Assembly (NCBI GenBank): GCA_028717525.1 | Contig: JAQUNT010000024.1 | Location: forward strand, 1-12,004 | Direction: 5' to 3' | Origin: Elusimicrobiota bacterium | Lineage (GTDB): Bacteria; Elusimicrobiota; Elusimicrobia; UBA1565; UBA9628 | Length of the DNA: 12,004 bases | Shown: positions 1 to 6,274 of the stretch, piece after piece | Position numbering within the stretch: position 1 is the stretch's first letter | How the letters are laid out: every line of letters starts with the position of its first letter | Program-made: the position numbers and the translations under genes | The notes under the pieces: model-generated | What the model saw: the letters and a program-made list of their open reading frames with translations, nothing else | Databases searched by the model: none | What the model was told of the DNA's origin: nothing

Positions 1-210
1 GCCCCAGACGTCCCAGCCCTCGGCGCGCAGGGCGCGCAGCAGGCGCCCCGTGCCGCAGGCCAGCTCCACGATCTTGTCGCGGGGCCGGAAGGCGCCGCGC
101 AGCGCGGCCAGCTCGGATTCCTGCGTCAGCCGGCCGGCCGGGGAGCCGAAGCGGGCGGCCTCGTAGCGCAGCGCCACCTGCGGGTCTCGATAGTAGGCGC
201 GCTTATCCAT
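1..210 (-). CDS. Class I SAM-dependent methyltransferase, 3'-truncated by window edge
   Basis: The first 70 codons of a gene that runs off the left edge. The reading frame opens MDKRAYYRDP, and residues 48-56 read VELACGTGR, a good match to glycine-rich motif I of class I methyltransferases, which binds the S-adenosylmethionine. The substrate cannot be told from this fragment. The ATG at 210 has an AAGGAG ribosome binding site 4 bases upstream. The start overlaps the last 8 bases of the upstream glycosyltransferase gene (203-210 serves both), so the two are probably translationally coupled. With that neighbour, a role in modifying a glycan, lipid or secondary metabolite is a reasonable inference. 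The methyltransferase fold is fairly secure from motif I; the specific role is not. Confidence 0.8.
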   Translation of the reverse strand, partial: MDKRAYYRDPQVALRYEAARFGSPAGRLTQESELAALRGAFRPRDKIVELACGTGRLLRALRAEGWDVWG

Positions 211-1327
211 AGAGCTCCTTCAAGTCCGGCGCGGCGGCCAAGCGGCCGTAGAGGCGGCGCTGGGCCCGGCGCATGCGCTCCGTCCGCTCCGGCTCGCGCA
301 GGACCAGCTCCATGAGGGCCCGAAGCCCCCGCCAGTCTCCCGGCGCCGCCCGCCAGAGAGCCTCGCCGTCCGGACCGAGCCCGTCGAGGGAGGGCGAACG
401 CGAGACGAGCAGGGGGACTCCGGCGCGCAGGGCCTCCAGAAGGACGACGGGAGGGGAGACCTGGCCGAACGAGGAGGTGAAGGGGAGGACCAAGGCGCGG
501 GCCGGAACGAACACGGTGGAGCGGTGCACGGGGTGCTCGACGATGCGGACCCGCTCCGTGAGAGCCAGGGCGCGCAGCTGCCTGCGCACCGCCGCCAGGT
601 CTCCCAGCCCGCTCCAGACCAGCAGCAGCGCGGCCTCGGGCGCGGCCAGGCCGGCGAAGGCTGTCAGGAGGACGTCGACTCCTTTGTTGGGGAGGAAATG
701 GCCGACATAGAGGAAGGTCGGGCGCTCCGCCAGCTCGCGCGCCAAGCGCAGCGAACGCTCGTCCGGCGCCGGCTCGGCGGGCAGGCGGGGGCAGGCGACG
801 GCGAGCTTGGCCTGCGGGCAACCGGCCCGGCGCAGCTGTCCGGCGACGTGATCGCTGCCCGCGATGTAGCGGTCGCAGAGGAAACGGCTGGCGGGAGACA
901 GGAGGCGGGCCGCGTAGCGCACCGCGTGGAAGCGCGGCGCGCGGCGGCACAGGGCCAGCCACTGCCGATGGGTCAGGTCGGGGTCCTCGCCCAGGCAGGT
1001 GACCAGGACGGGCCTGCCGGTGCGTCGCTTGATCCGGTCTCCGATCCACAGGAAGTACGGGGAGGGCAGGAAGAGGTGCAGGGCGTCCACCTCCCCGGCC
1101 AGGAGCTCGCAGCGGTCCAGGAAGCTCCACTGCTCGAAGACCTTGCGCAGGACGAACTCCCCGGCGGGCACGCGCAGATAGGGATGGCCGCGCAGGCGCT
1201 CCCCGCGGGGGGAGAAGAGCCTCGCCTCCAGGCCTGCGGCAGCGAGCGCCTCGGCCCAGCCGCGGAAGGCCTGGAACTCGCCGCTGAGCGCGAACTCGTC
1301 CTGGAGGGTCCCGAGCCCGATGCGCAT
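203..1327 (-). CDS. GT4-like family glycosyltransferase (GT-B fold)
   Basis: A 374-residue protein of normal length for a two-domain GT-B glycosyltransferase, which would transfer a sugar from a nucleotide-sugar to an acceptor, usually at the cytoplasmic face of the membrane. The N-terminal half starts MRIGLGTLQDEFALSGEF, with a Rossmann-type strand and a glycine- and serine-containing loop. The C-terminal donor domain starts around residue 204 with FLYVGHFLPNKGVDVLL, the typical GT4 strand with a K/G loop. It ends with PPVVLLEALRAGVPLLVS (292-309), the donor-binding segment. Only the second glutamate (E298) of the usual E-x7-E pair is present, and the segment before it (SFGQVSPPVV) is longer than the common form. 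The ATG at 1327 is preferred over an in-frame TTG at 1360, because homology-like sequence starts at MRIG. The gene overlaps the methyltransferase by 8 bp. Acceptor and sugar are unknown. Confidence 0.86.
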   Translation of the reverse strand: MRIGLGTLQDEFALSGEFQAFRGWAEALAAAGLEARLFSPRGERLRGHPYLRVPAGEFVLRKVFEQWSFLDRCELLAGEVDALHLFLPSPYFLWIGDRIKRRTGRPVLVTCLGEDPDLTHRQWLALCRRAPRFHAVRYAARLLSPASRFLCDRYIAGSDHVAGQLRRAGCPQAKLAVACPRLPAEPAPDERSLRLARELAERPTFLYVGHFLPNKGVDVLLTAFAGLAAPEAALLLVWSGLGDLAAVRRQLRALALTERVRIVEHPVHRSTVFVPARALVLPFTSSFGQVSPPVVLLEALRAGVPLLVSRSPSLDGLGPDGEALWRAAPGDWRGLRALMELVLREPERTERMRRAQRRLYGRLAAAPDLKELYG

Positions 1328-1392
1328 GACGCGCCTATGATACACAATGCGGCGGGGCAAATGTCATAGAATACAGCCCCAGGGGGAGCGTC
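1328..1392. promoter_or_regulatory. Divergent intergenic region with possible promoters
   Basis: These 65 bp separate the minus-strand glycosyltransferase operon from the plus-strand HD gene and are visibly more AT-rich than the neighbouring genes. Both transcripts must start here or close by. For the minus strand, ATGACA and TATCAT resemble -35 and -10 boxes but are about 19 bp apart, which is long. For the plus strand, TAGAAT at 1367-1372 resembles a -10 box with no convincing -35 partner. An AGGGGGAG ribosome binding site at about 1380-1387 serves the HD gene. The promoter assignments are weak pattern matches. Confidence 0.35.
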
Positions 1393-1995
1393 ATGCCTAG
1401 CGGAGAAGAGAAGGTCCTGCAGTGGGCGGTGGAGGCCGGGCTTTTGAAGCGGGTCAAGCGCACCGGCTGGTGGTGCTCCGGGGTCAAGGACCCCGAGAGC
1501 GTGGCCGAGCATTCCCACCGCATGTCTCTGCTCGCCTTCTACATCGCCGCGCAGGAGGGGGCCGACCCCTGCAAAGCGGCGTCCTTGGGCCTGTTCCACG
1601 ACCTGCCCGAGGCCCGCATCGGCGACGCCCATGCCGTGGTCAAGCGCTATTGGAAGAACCTCTCCGAGGACGAGGCTCGCGCGCGGGAAGAGCAGAACGC
1701 GGGGCTGCCCGCGGGCCCCGGTCGCGCGCGCATCGCGTCCCTGGGCCGGGAGTGGAGCGCCGGGCGCAGCCCCGAGGCCAGGGCCGCGCGGGACGCGGAC
1801 TACCTGGAATGCGCGATCCAGGCCCTGGAGTACTTCTGGCAGGAGAGGTCCGTGGCGCGGGAATGGGTGGATTCCAACGTGAAGCGCCTGCAGACCGGAA
1901 CGGGCAAGCGCCTGGGCCGGGCCCTCAAGCGGGTCTTCGCGCAAGGGAAGTGGGAGGGGCTGCGCACCTGGTGGAAGGACATCTACCAGCGCTAG
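1393..1995 (+). CDS. HD-domain hydrolase, HDDC2/YfbR-like 5'-deoxynucleotidase
   Basis: A 200-residue HD-superfamily metal-dependent phosphohydrolase. The metal ligands are visible: H40 in SVAEHSHRM, H69-D70 in GLFHDLPEARIGD, and D136 in RDADYLECAIQALEY. E73 and D78 follow the HD pair as they do in the HDDC2/YfbR branch (HD_3 type). Characterised members dephosphorylate deoxyribonucleoside 5'-monophosphates, so a nucleotide-salvage or pool-balancing role is the best guess. The specific substrate is inferred. A strong AGGGGGAG ribosome binding site precedes the ATG at 1393. The stop codon overlaps the ribosome binding site of the next gene, which begins 10 bp later, so the two are likely co-transcribed. 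Confidence 0.85.
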   Translation: MPSGEEKVLQWAVEAGLLKRVKRTGWWCSGVKDPESVAEHSHRMSLLAFYIAAQEGADPCKAASLGLFHDLPEARIGDAHAVVKRYWKNLSEDEARAREEQNAGLPAGPGRARIASLGREWSAGRSPEARAARDADYLECAIQALEYFWQERSVAREWVDSNVKRLQTGTGKRLGRALKRVFAQGKWEGLRTWWKDIYQR

Positions 1996-2005
1996 GAGGG
2001 ACGAG

Positions 2006-2620
2006 ATGAGAAGACTGTCCTGGCTGTTGACGCTGATGCTGGCCGCATCCTGGGCGGGCGCGGCCGAAGTCTATGACATCGACCCGGCGCATTCCACGGT
2101 CGGCTTCAAGGTGAAGCATCTGGGCATCAGCACGGTGCCCGGCAAGTTCGCCAAGTTCAAGGGCACGGTCACCTTGGAGAAGCACCAGTCGAGCGCGGCC
2201 CGCGTGGAAGCGCTCATCGAGGCGGCCAGCATCGACACCGGCATCGAGGCCCGCGACAAGCACCTCAAGAGCCCGGACTTCTTCGACGTCGAGAAGCACC
2301 CGGAGATCCGGTTCGTGAGCGCGAAGGTCTCCCGGATGAAGGACGGGAAGTTCGTCATGGAGGGGGACCTCACCATGCACGGGGTCACCAAGCCGGTCAA
2401 GCTCGACGCGGTCTTCGGCGGCGAGGTCAAGGACCCCTGGGGCGGGCACCGCGCGGCCTGCTCCGCGACCGGTGTCATCGACCGCAAGGACTTCGGGCTG
2501 ACCTGGAACAAGGTCATGGAGGCCGGCGGCCTCATGGTGGGCGAGAAGGTCCAGATCGCCATCGAAGTCGAAGGCGTCCTGCGCGTCGAGAAGTCCCGGG
2601 AACCGGCCCCGGCCAAGTAG
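2006..2620 (+). CDS. YceI-family periplasmic lipid-binding protein
   Basis: A 204-residue exported protein. Residues 1-19 form a signal peptide (MRR, a hydrophobic core, then AGA before the likely cut at 19/20). The mature protein opens with YDIDPAHSTVGFKVKHLGIS (23-42), the hallmark start of the YceI lipocalin-like beta-barrel. It continues with RDKHLKSPDFFDVEKHPEI (83-101) and GDLTMHGVTKPV (120-131), all strongly family-typical. YceI proteins bind isoprenoid chains such as polyprenyl compounds in the periplasm; the ligand here is unknown. An AGGAGG sequence starting on the previous gene's stop codon gives a strong ribosome binding site. An isoprenoid synthase gene lies about 7 kb downstream on the same strand, but a functional link is speculative. 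Confidence 0.93.
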   Translation: MRRLSWLLTLMLAASWAGAAEVYDIDPAHSTVGFKVKHLGISTVPGKFAKFKGTVTLEKHQSSAARVEALIEAASIDTGIEARDKHLKSPDFFDVEKHPEIRFVSAKVSRMKDGKFVMEGDLTMHGVTKPVKLDAVFGGEVKDPWGGHRAACSATGVIDRKDFGLTWNKVMEAGGLMVGEKVQIAIEVEGVLRVEKSREPAPAK

Positions 2621-2642
2621 GCTCCACCCGCCTCCCTCTTAA

Positions 2643-2690
2643 GTACGCGCGTATATACGCTTGCGCGCGAGACGCGTATTTGGGAGAATC
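2643..2690 (+). promoter_or_regulatory. Palindromic alternating purine-pyrimidine tract and candidate promoter before slipin
   Basis: The 102-bp gap between the yceI-like and slipin genes holds an 18-bp strictly alternating purine-pyrimidine run (2643-2660). It contains a 10-bp palindrome TACGCGCGTA (2644-2653) overlapping a 12-bp palindrome GCGTATATACGC (2649-2660). ATACGC at 2655-2660 also pairs with GCGTAT at 2674-2679. A weak promoter candidate lies just after: TTGCGC (2661-2666), a 17-bp spacer, then GAGAAT (2684-2689), about 33 bp before the slipin ATG. This is the largest gap in the plus-strand block, so an internal promoter or operator here is plausible. No U-rich terminator is visible. 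Confidence 0.4.
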
Positions 2691-2722
2691 TGCCCTACGG
2701 CTGTGCCAAGGAGGCCTACAAG

Positions 2723-3463
2723 ATGGGAATTGTCTCGATGCCTGTCCTGATCATCATCGTCGTCGCCTTCATGTCCATCAAGATCCTGACCGAATACGAG
2801 CGCATGGTGGTCTTCATCCTCGGGCGCCTCTGGAAGGTGAGCGGCCCCGGCCCCATCATCGTGGTCCCGGGCGTCATGAGCGCCCAGCGCATCAGCCTGC
2901 GCACCGTGGTGCTCGACGTCCCGCCGCAGGACGTCATCACCAAGGACAACATCTCCATCAAGGTCAACGCCGTGCTCTACTTCCGGGTCATCGACCCGGA
3001 GAAGGCCGTCATCCAGGTCGAGAACTACATGTACGCCACCTCCCAGCTCGCGCAGACCACTTTGCGCAGCGTGCTGGGAAAGCTCGAGATGGACGACCTC
3101 CTGATGAACCGCGAGAAGATCAACTCGGAGCTCCAGCAGATCCTCGACGCGCACACCGAGCCCTGGGGCGTCAAGATCAGCGCGGTGGAGGTCAAGAACG
3201 TGGACCTGCCCGAGGAGATGCAGCGCGCCATCGCCAAGCAGGCCGAGGCCGAGCGCGAGCGCCGGGCCAAGATCATCCACGCCGAAGGCGAACTCCAGGC
3301 TTCGGAGAAGCTGGGCCAGGCCGCCGAGGTCCTCTCCCGGAACCCGGCCTCGCTCCAGCTGCGCTACCTGCAGACCTTGGCCGAGATCGCGGTGGACAAG
3401 AACTCGACCACCATCTTCCCGCTCCCGATGGACTTGATCACGGCGTTCATGAAGAAGAACTAG
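2723..3463 (+). CDS. Slipin (stomatin/prohibitin SPFH-domain membrane protein)
   Basis: A 246-residue SPFH-family protein that oligomerises on the inner membrane and is thought to organise membrane microdomains or associated proteases. An N-terminal membrane segment (about 5-22) is followed by the SPFH core. Typical slipin sequences are [20 protein letters not shown] (61-80), [16 protein letters not shown] and [21 protein letters not shown] charged helical stretch rich in A, E, R and K (about 165-205) is probably coiled coil, and the end contains [14 protein letters not shown], the usual slipin C-terminus. An AAGGAGG ribosome binding site (2708-2714) sits 8 bases before the ATG. The NfeD-type partner often encoded beside slipins is not adjacent here; the next gene is a HemW-like protein 11 bp downstream. 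Confidence 0.93.
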   Translation: MGIVSMPVLIIIVVAFMSIKILTEYERMVVFILGRLWKVSGPGPIIVVPGVMSAQRISLRTVVLDVPPQDVITKDNISIKVNAVLYFRVIDPEKAVIQVENYMYATSQLAQTTLRSVLGKLEMDDLLMNREKINSELQQILDAHTEPWGVKISAVEVKNVDLPEEMQRAIAKQAEAERERRAKIIHAEGELQASEKLGQAAEVLSRNPASLQLRYLQTLAEIAVDKNSTTIFPLPMDLITAFMKKN

Positions 3464-3474
3464 CGGGGCCTGGA

Positions 3475-4572
3475 TTGTCCGACGCCGGGCCTCGGGGCCT
3501 TTACGTCCACATCCCGTTCTGCTCGGGGAAGTGCGCTTACTGCGACTTCACCTCCTTCCCCGGGCGGGCCGGGGACATCCCCCGCTACCTCGCCGCGCTG
3601 GAGGCCGAGGCGGCGCTGCGGGGGCCCCTGCCTGCCGTCGAGACCCTCTACATAGGCGGCGGCACTCCTTCGGAGCTCGGCGCCGCGCAGATCGCGGAGC
3701 TCTTCGCGCGCCTGCCCCAGGGGCGCTACGCGGAGGTGACCTTCGAGGCCAACCCGGAGAGCCTTGACCGCGACCGGCTGGCGGCCCTGCGCCGGGCCGG
3801 GGTCACGCGCCTGAGCCTGGGCTTCCAGTCCCTCGACGACACGGTCCTCCGGAGGGCCGGCCGGCGCCATTCGGCGGAGGCGGCGCGGACGGCCTTCCGT
3901 CTGGCCCGGGCCGGCGGGGATTGGTCGTTGTCCTTGGACCTCATCTGCGGCCTTCCGGGACAAGACTTCTCCCGGGACCTCGCGGCCGCGCTGGCGCTCG
4001 CTCCGGACCATCTCTCGGTGTACGGCCTCGACCTCCACGAGGGCACGCCCTTGGCCCGCTCCGGCTTCGTCCCGGATGAGGACCGGGGGCGGGAGATGCT
4101 GGAGCTGGCCATCGACCGCATCGCGGCGGCGGGCCTGGAGCACTACGAGATCTCCAATTTCGCCAAGCCCGGGCACGAGTCGCGGCATAACCTGAACTAC
4201 TGGGGCGCGGGCGAGTACGTGGGGCTGGGCTGCGCCGCCGCCTCGCACCTGGACGGCGAGCGCAGCCGCAACACCGCCGACCTCGGCGAGTATCTCCGGC
4301 AGGTGGAGTCCGGGGTCCGGCCCCTGGCGGAGAGCGAGCGGCTCTCCGGCAAGGCCAAGCTCGGCGAGCGGGCCCTCCTCGGCCTGCGCCGCCTGGCCGG
4401 GCTGCGTCTGGACCCCGTCCTGGAGGGCGAGTTCCGCGCGGAATGGCTCGACCTGGAGCGCCGCGGCCTGGTGACCCGGCACGGCGGGCGGGCGCGCCTG
4501 ACCCGGGAAGGGCTCTTCCTGGCCAACGAAGCCTTCTCCAGCTTCGTGGCCCCTTTCGAGGTGAACTCATGA
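3475..4572 (+). CDS. hemW: HemW-like radical SAM protein (coproporphyrinogen oxidase-like, heme chaperone family)
   Basis: A 365-residue radical SAM enzyme related to HemN. Near the N-terminus HIPFCSGKCAYCDF gives the CxxxCxxC cluster-binding motif (C16, C20, C23) of the 4Fe-4S/SAM site, followed by GGGTPSEL (61-68), the SAM-binding glycine motif. The phenylalanine after CAYCD, where HemN has a further cysteine, and the HNLNYW motif (238-243) point to HemW, which binds heme and is implicated in heme delivery, rather than to true HemN. The family is often misannotated as coproporphyrinogen dehydrogenase. No in-frame ATG lies near the conserved start, so a TTG at 3475 is chosen. It has only a weak GGGG-type ribosome binding site, which suggests coupling to slipin translation. 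The gene overlaps the PhoH gene by 4 bp (ATGA). Confidence 0.9.
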   Translation: MSDAGPRGLYVHIPFCSGKCAYCDFTSFPGRAGDIPRYLAALEAEAALRGPLPAVETLYIGGGTPSELGAAQIAELFARLPQGRYAEVTFEANPESLDRDRLAALRRAGVTRLSLGFQSLDDTVLRRAGRRHSAEAARTAFRLARAGGDWSLSLDLICGLPGQDFSRDLAAALALAPDHLSVYGLDLHEGTPLARSGFVPDEDRGREMLELAIDRIAAAGLEHYEISNFAKPGHESRHNLNYWGAGEYVGLGCAAASHLDGERSRNTADLGEYLRQVESGVRPLAESERLSGKAKLGERALLGLRRLAGLRLDPVLEGEFRAEWLDLERRGLVTRHGGRARLTREGLFLANEAFSSFVAPFEVNS

Positions 4573-5873
4573 AGACCTTCGTCCTGGACACCAACGTCAT
4601 CCTCCATGACCCCCTGGCCATGTTCGCCTTCCAGGGCTCGCGCGTGGTCATCCCCCTGCCGGTCATCGAGGAGCTCGACACCTTCAAGCGCAACAACGAC
4701 GAGCGCGGCCGCTCGGCCCGGCTCGTGGCGCGCCAGCTCGACGAGCTGCGCCAGAAGGGCAAGCTTTCGGACTGGGTCCCTCTGGAGCACGGCGGCCAGC
4801 TCAAGGTGGAGATGCAGGTCTCCGAGGGCCTGCCCCGGTCTTTCTCCCAGCACACCAAGGACAACGAGATCCTGTCCTGCGCCCAGTACCTCAGGAAGCA
4901 GGGCGAGAACGTGGTCTTCATCTCCAAGGACATCAACCTGCGCATCAAGGCCGAGGCCCTGGGCCTGGAGGCGCAGGACTACGAGAAGTCCAAGGTGGAC
5001 GTGGACGTGCTCTACGCGGGCTGGCGCGAGGTGGCCGTGGACTCCGGGGCCATAGACCGGTTCTACAAGGAGAAGAAGGCCGTGCTGCCGGGCGTGGAGT
5101 TCAAGCCCAACGAGTTCGCGGTCCTCAAGTGCTCTTCGGGCGGCTCCCAGAGCGCCCTGGCGCGGTTCGACGCCAAGGCCGCGGCCCTGGTCCCGCTGGC
5201 CAAGGGCGACACCGCGCCCTGGGGCATCAAGCCCCTCAACACGGAGCAGCGCTTCGCCATAGAACTCCTGCTCAACAAGGACATCCAGCTGGTGACCTTG
5301 GTCGGGGTGCCGGGCTCGGGCAAGACCTTGATGTCCCTGGCCGCGGGCCTGCAGCAGACGTTGGAGGAGAAATTCTACCGCCGCATACTCGTGGGCCGGC
5401 CCGTGGTCGCGGTCGGGCATGACATCGGCTTCCTGCCCGGGACCAAGCAGGAGAAGCTCACCAACTGGATGGGGGCCATCTACGACAACCTCAGTTTCCT
5501 GCTGGAGCGGCCCAAGGGCTCCCTGGAGACCACGGACATGGACATCCAGATGCTGCTGGAGGACGGGTCTCTGGAGATCGAGGCCGTCACCTACTTGCGC
5601 GGCCGCAGCCTGCCCAACCTTTACATCATCATCGACGACGCCCAGAACCTCACCCCGCACGAGGTCAAGACCATCATCTCCCGCGCGGGCAAGGGCGCCA
5701 AGATCATCCTGACCGGCGACCCCTATCAGATCGACAACTACTACCTCGACGCCTCGTCCAACGGCCTGACCTACCTGGTGGAGCGCTTCAAGGATCAGGC
5801 GCTCTTCGGGCACGTGACCTTCACCAAGAGCGAGAGGAGCCCGCTCGCCGCATTGGCCTCGGACCTGCTATGA
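4569..5873 (+). CDS. PhoH-family ATPase with N-terminal PIN domain (PhoH2/YlaK type)
   Basis: A 434-residue fusion of a PIN nuclease domain and a PhoH ATPase/helicase domain, the layout of PhoH2 and Bacillus YlaK proteins, which unwind and cleave RNA. The PIN domain (1 to about 150) shows acidic residues at the expected places: D7 (VLDTN), E35 (VIEELD), D98 (TKDNEIL) and D121 (SKDIN). The ATPase domain has Walker A GVPGSGKT (246-253) and Walker B YIIIDDAQN (352-360), then LTGDPYQID (381-389), all typical of PhoH. All key residues are present, so it is probably active in both domains. GAGGTG 5 bases before the ATG is the ribosome binding site. It overlaps hemW by 4 bp and the response regulator by 4 bp. 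A toxin-antitoxin role, known for some PhoH2 systems, is not supported, because no small antitoxin-like gene is adjacent. Confidence 0.93.
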   Translation: MKTFVLDTNVILHDPLAMFAFQGSRVVIPLPVIEELDTFKRNNDERGRSARLVARQLDELRQKGKLSDWVPLEHGGQLKVEMQVSEGLPRSFSQHTKDNEILSCAQYLRKQGENVVFISKDINLRIKAEALGLEAQDYEKSKVDVDVLYAGWREVAVDSGAIDRFYKEKKAVLPGVEFKPNEFAVLKCSSGGSQSALARFDAKAAALVPLAKGDTAPWGIKPLNTEQRFAIELLLNKDIQLVTLVGVPGSGKTLMSLAAGLQQTLEEKFYRRILVGRPVVAVGHDIGFLPGTKQEKLTNWMGAIYDNLSFLLERPKGSLETTDMDIQMLLEDGSLEIEAVTYLRGRSLPNLYIIIDDAQNLTPHEVKTIISRAGKGAKIILTGDPYQIDNYYLDASSNGLTYLVERFKDQALFGHVTFTKSERSPLAALASDLL

Positions 5874-6274
5874 CCATGGACCCCAAGAAGAAGATCCTCA
5901 TCATCGATGACGAAGACATGCTGCGCGAGACCGTGATCCTCGCTCTGGGTCACGCGGGCTTCGCCGCCGAGGGACTCGCGGACTCCACACGGGCTTTCGA
6001 CGCCATCAAGAAAGGCCGGCCGGACCTGGTCCTGCTCGACCTCTACATGCCCGAGGTCTCCGGCTTCGAGCTCTGCCGCCGGCTCAAGGCCGATCCCGAG
6101 ACCAAGGCCATCCCCGTGGTGATGTTCACCGGGTCCAACGAGACCGTAGACGTGATCAGCGGCATCTCGGCCGGGGCCTTCGAGTACATCACCAAGCCGA
6201 TCGACGGCGAGGCCCTCATCGCCAAGATCCAGTCTTTGCTCGGCGGGCCGCAGCCCTCCAAGGAGAAGCCCTGA
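5870..6274 (+). CDS. Single-domain response regulator (receiver only)
   Basis: A 134-residue CheY-like receiver domain with no output domain. The acidic pair is D13-D14 in ILIIDDED, the phosphoacceptor is D57 in LLDLYMP, T87 lies in VVMFTGS, and K109 lies in EYITKPID. All catalytic positions are intact, so phosphorylation by a histidine kinase is expected. No kinase is encoded in the window, so the partner is elsewhere. Stand-alone receivers act by protein-protein contacts or in phosphorelays. The ATG at 5870 overlaps the PhoH stop codon. A second ATG at 5876 is an alternative; neither has a strong ribosome binding site, which fits coupled translation. The stop shares one base with the valS start. 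Confidence 0.9.
   Translation: MTMDPKKKILIIDDEDMLRETVILALGHAGFAAEGLADSTRAFDAIKKGRPDLVLLDLYMPEVSGFELCRRLKADPETKAIPVVMFTGSNETVDVISGISAGAFEYITKPIDGEALIAKIQSLLGGPQPSKEKP

Noticed and set aside
126..1130. Minus-strand 334-codon open frame over the methyltransferase and glycosyltransferase genes
   Set aside because: Its composition is R/P/G/A-rich and motif-free, while the overlapping frames encode clear methyltransferase and glycosyltransferase motifs.
1328..1360. Upstream TTG start for the glycosyltransferase at 1360
   Set aside because: The extra 11 residues are basic and not family-like, and MRIGLG at 1327 is a typical GT-B N-terminus.
2680..3474. N-terminal extension of the HemW frame across the slipin gene
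   Set aside because: This stretch overlaps slipin in another frame and has no HemW-like sequence; conserved HemW sequence starts just after the TTG at 3475.
4569..6274. PhoH2-type toxin-antitoxin module
   Set aside because: Although the PIN-PhoH fusion matches the toxin architecture, there is no small antitoxin-like gene upstream; the flanking genes are hemW and a response regulator.
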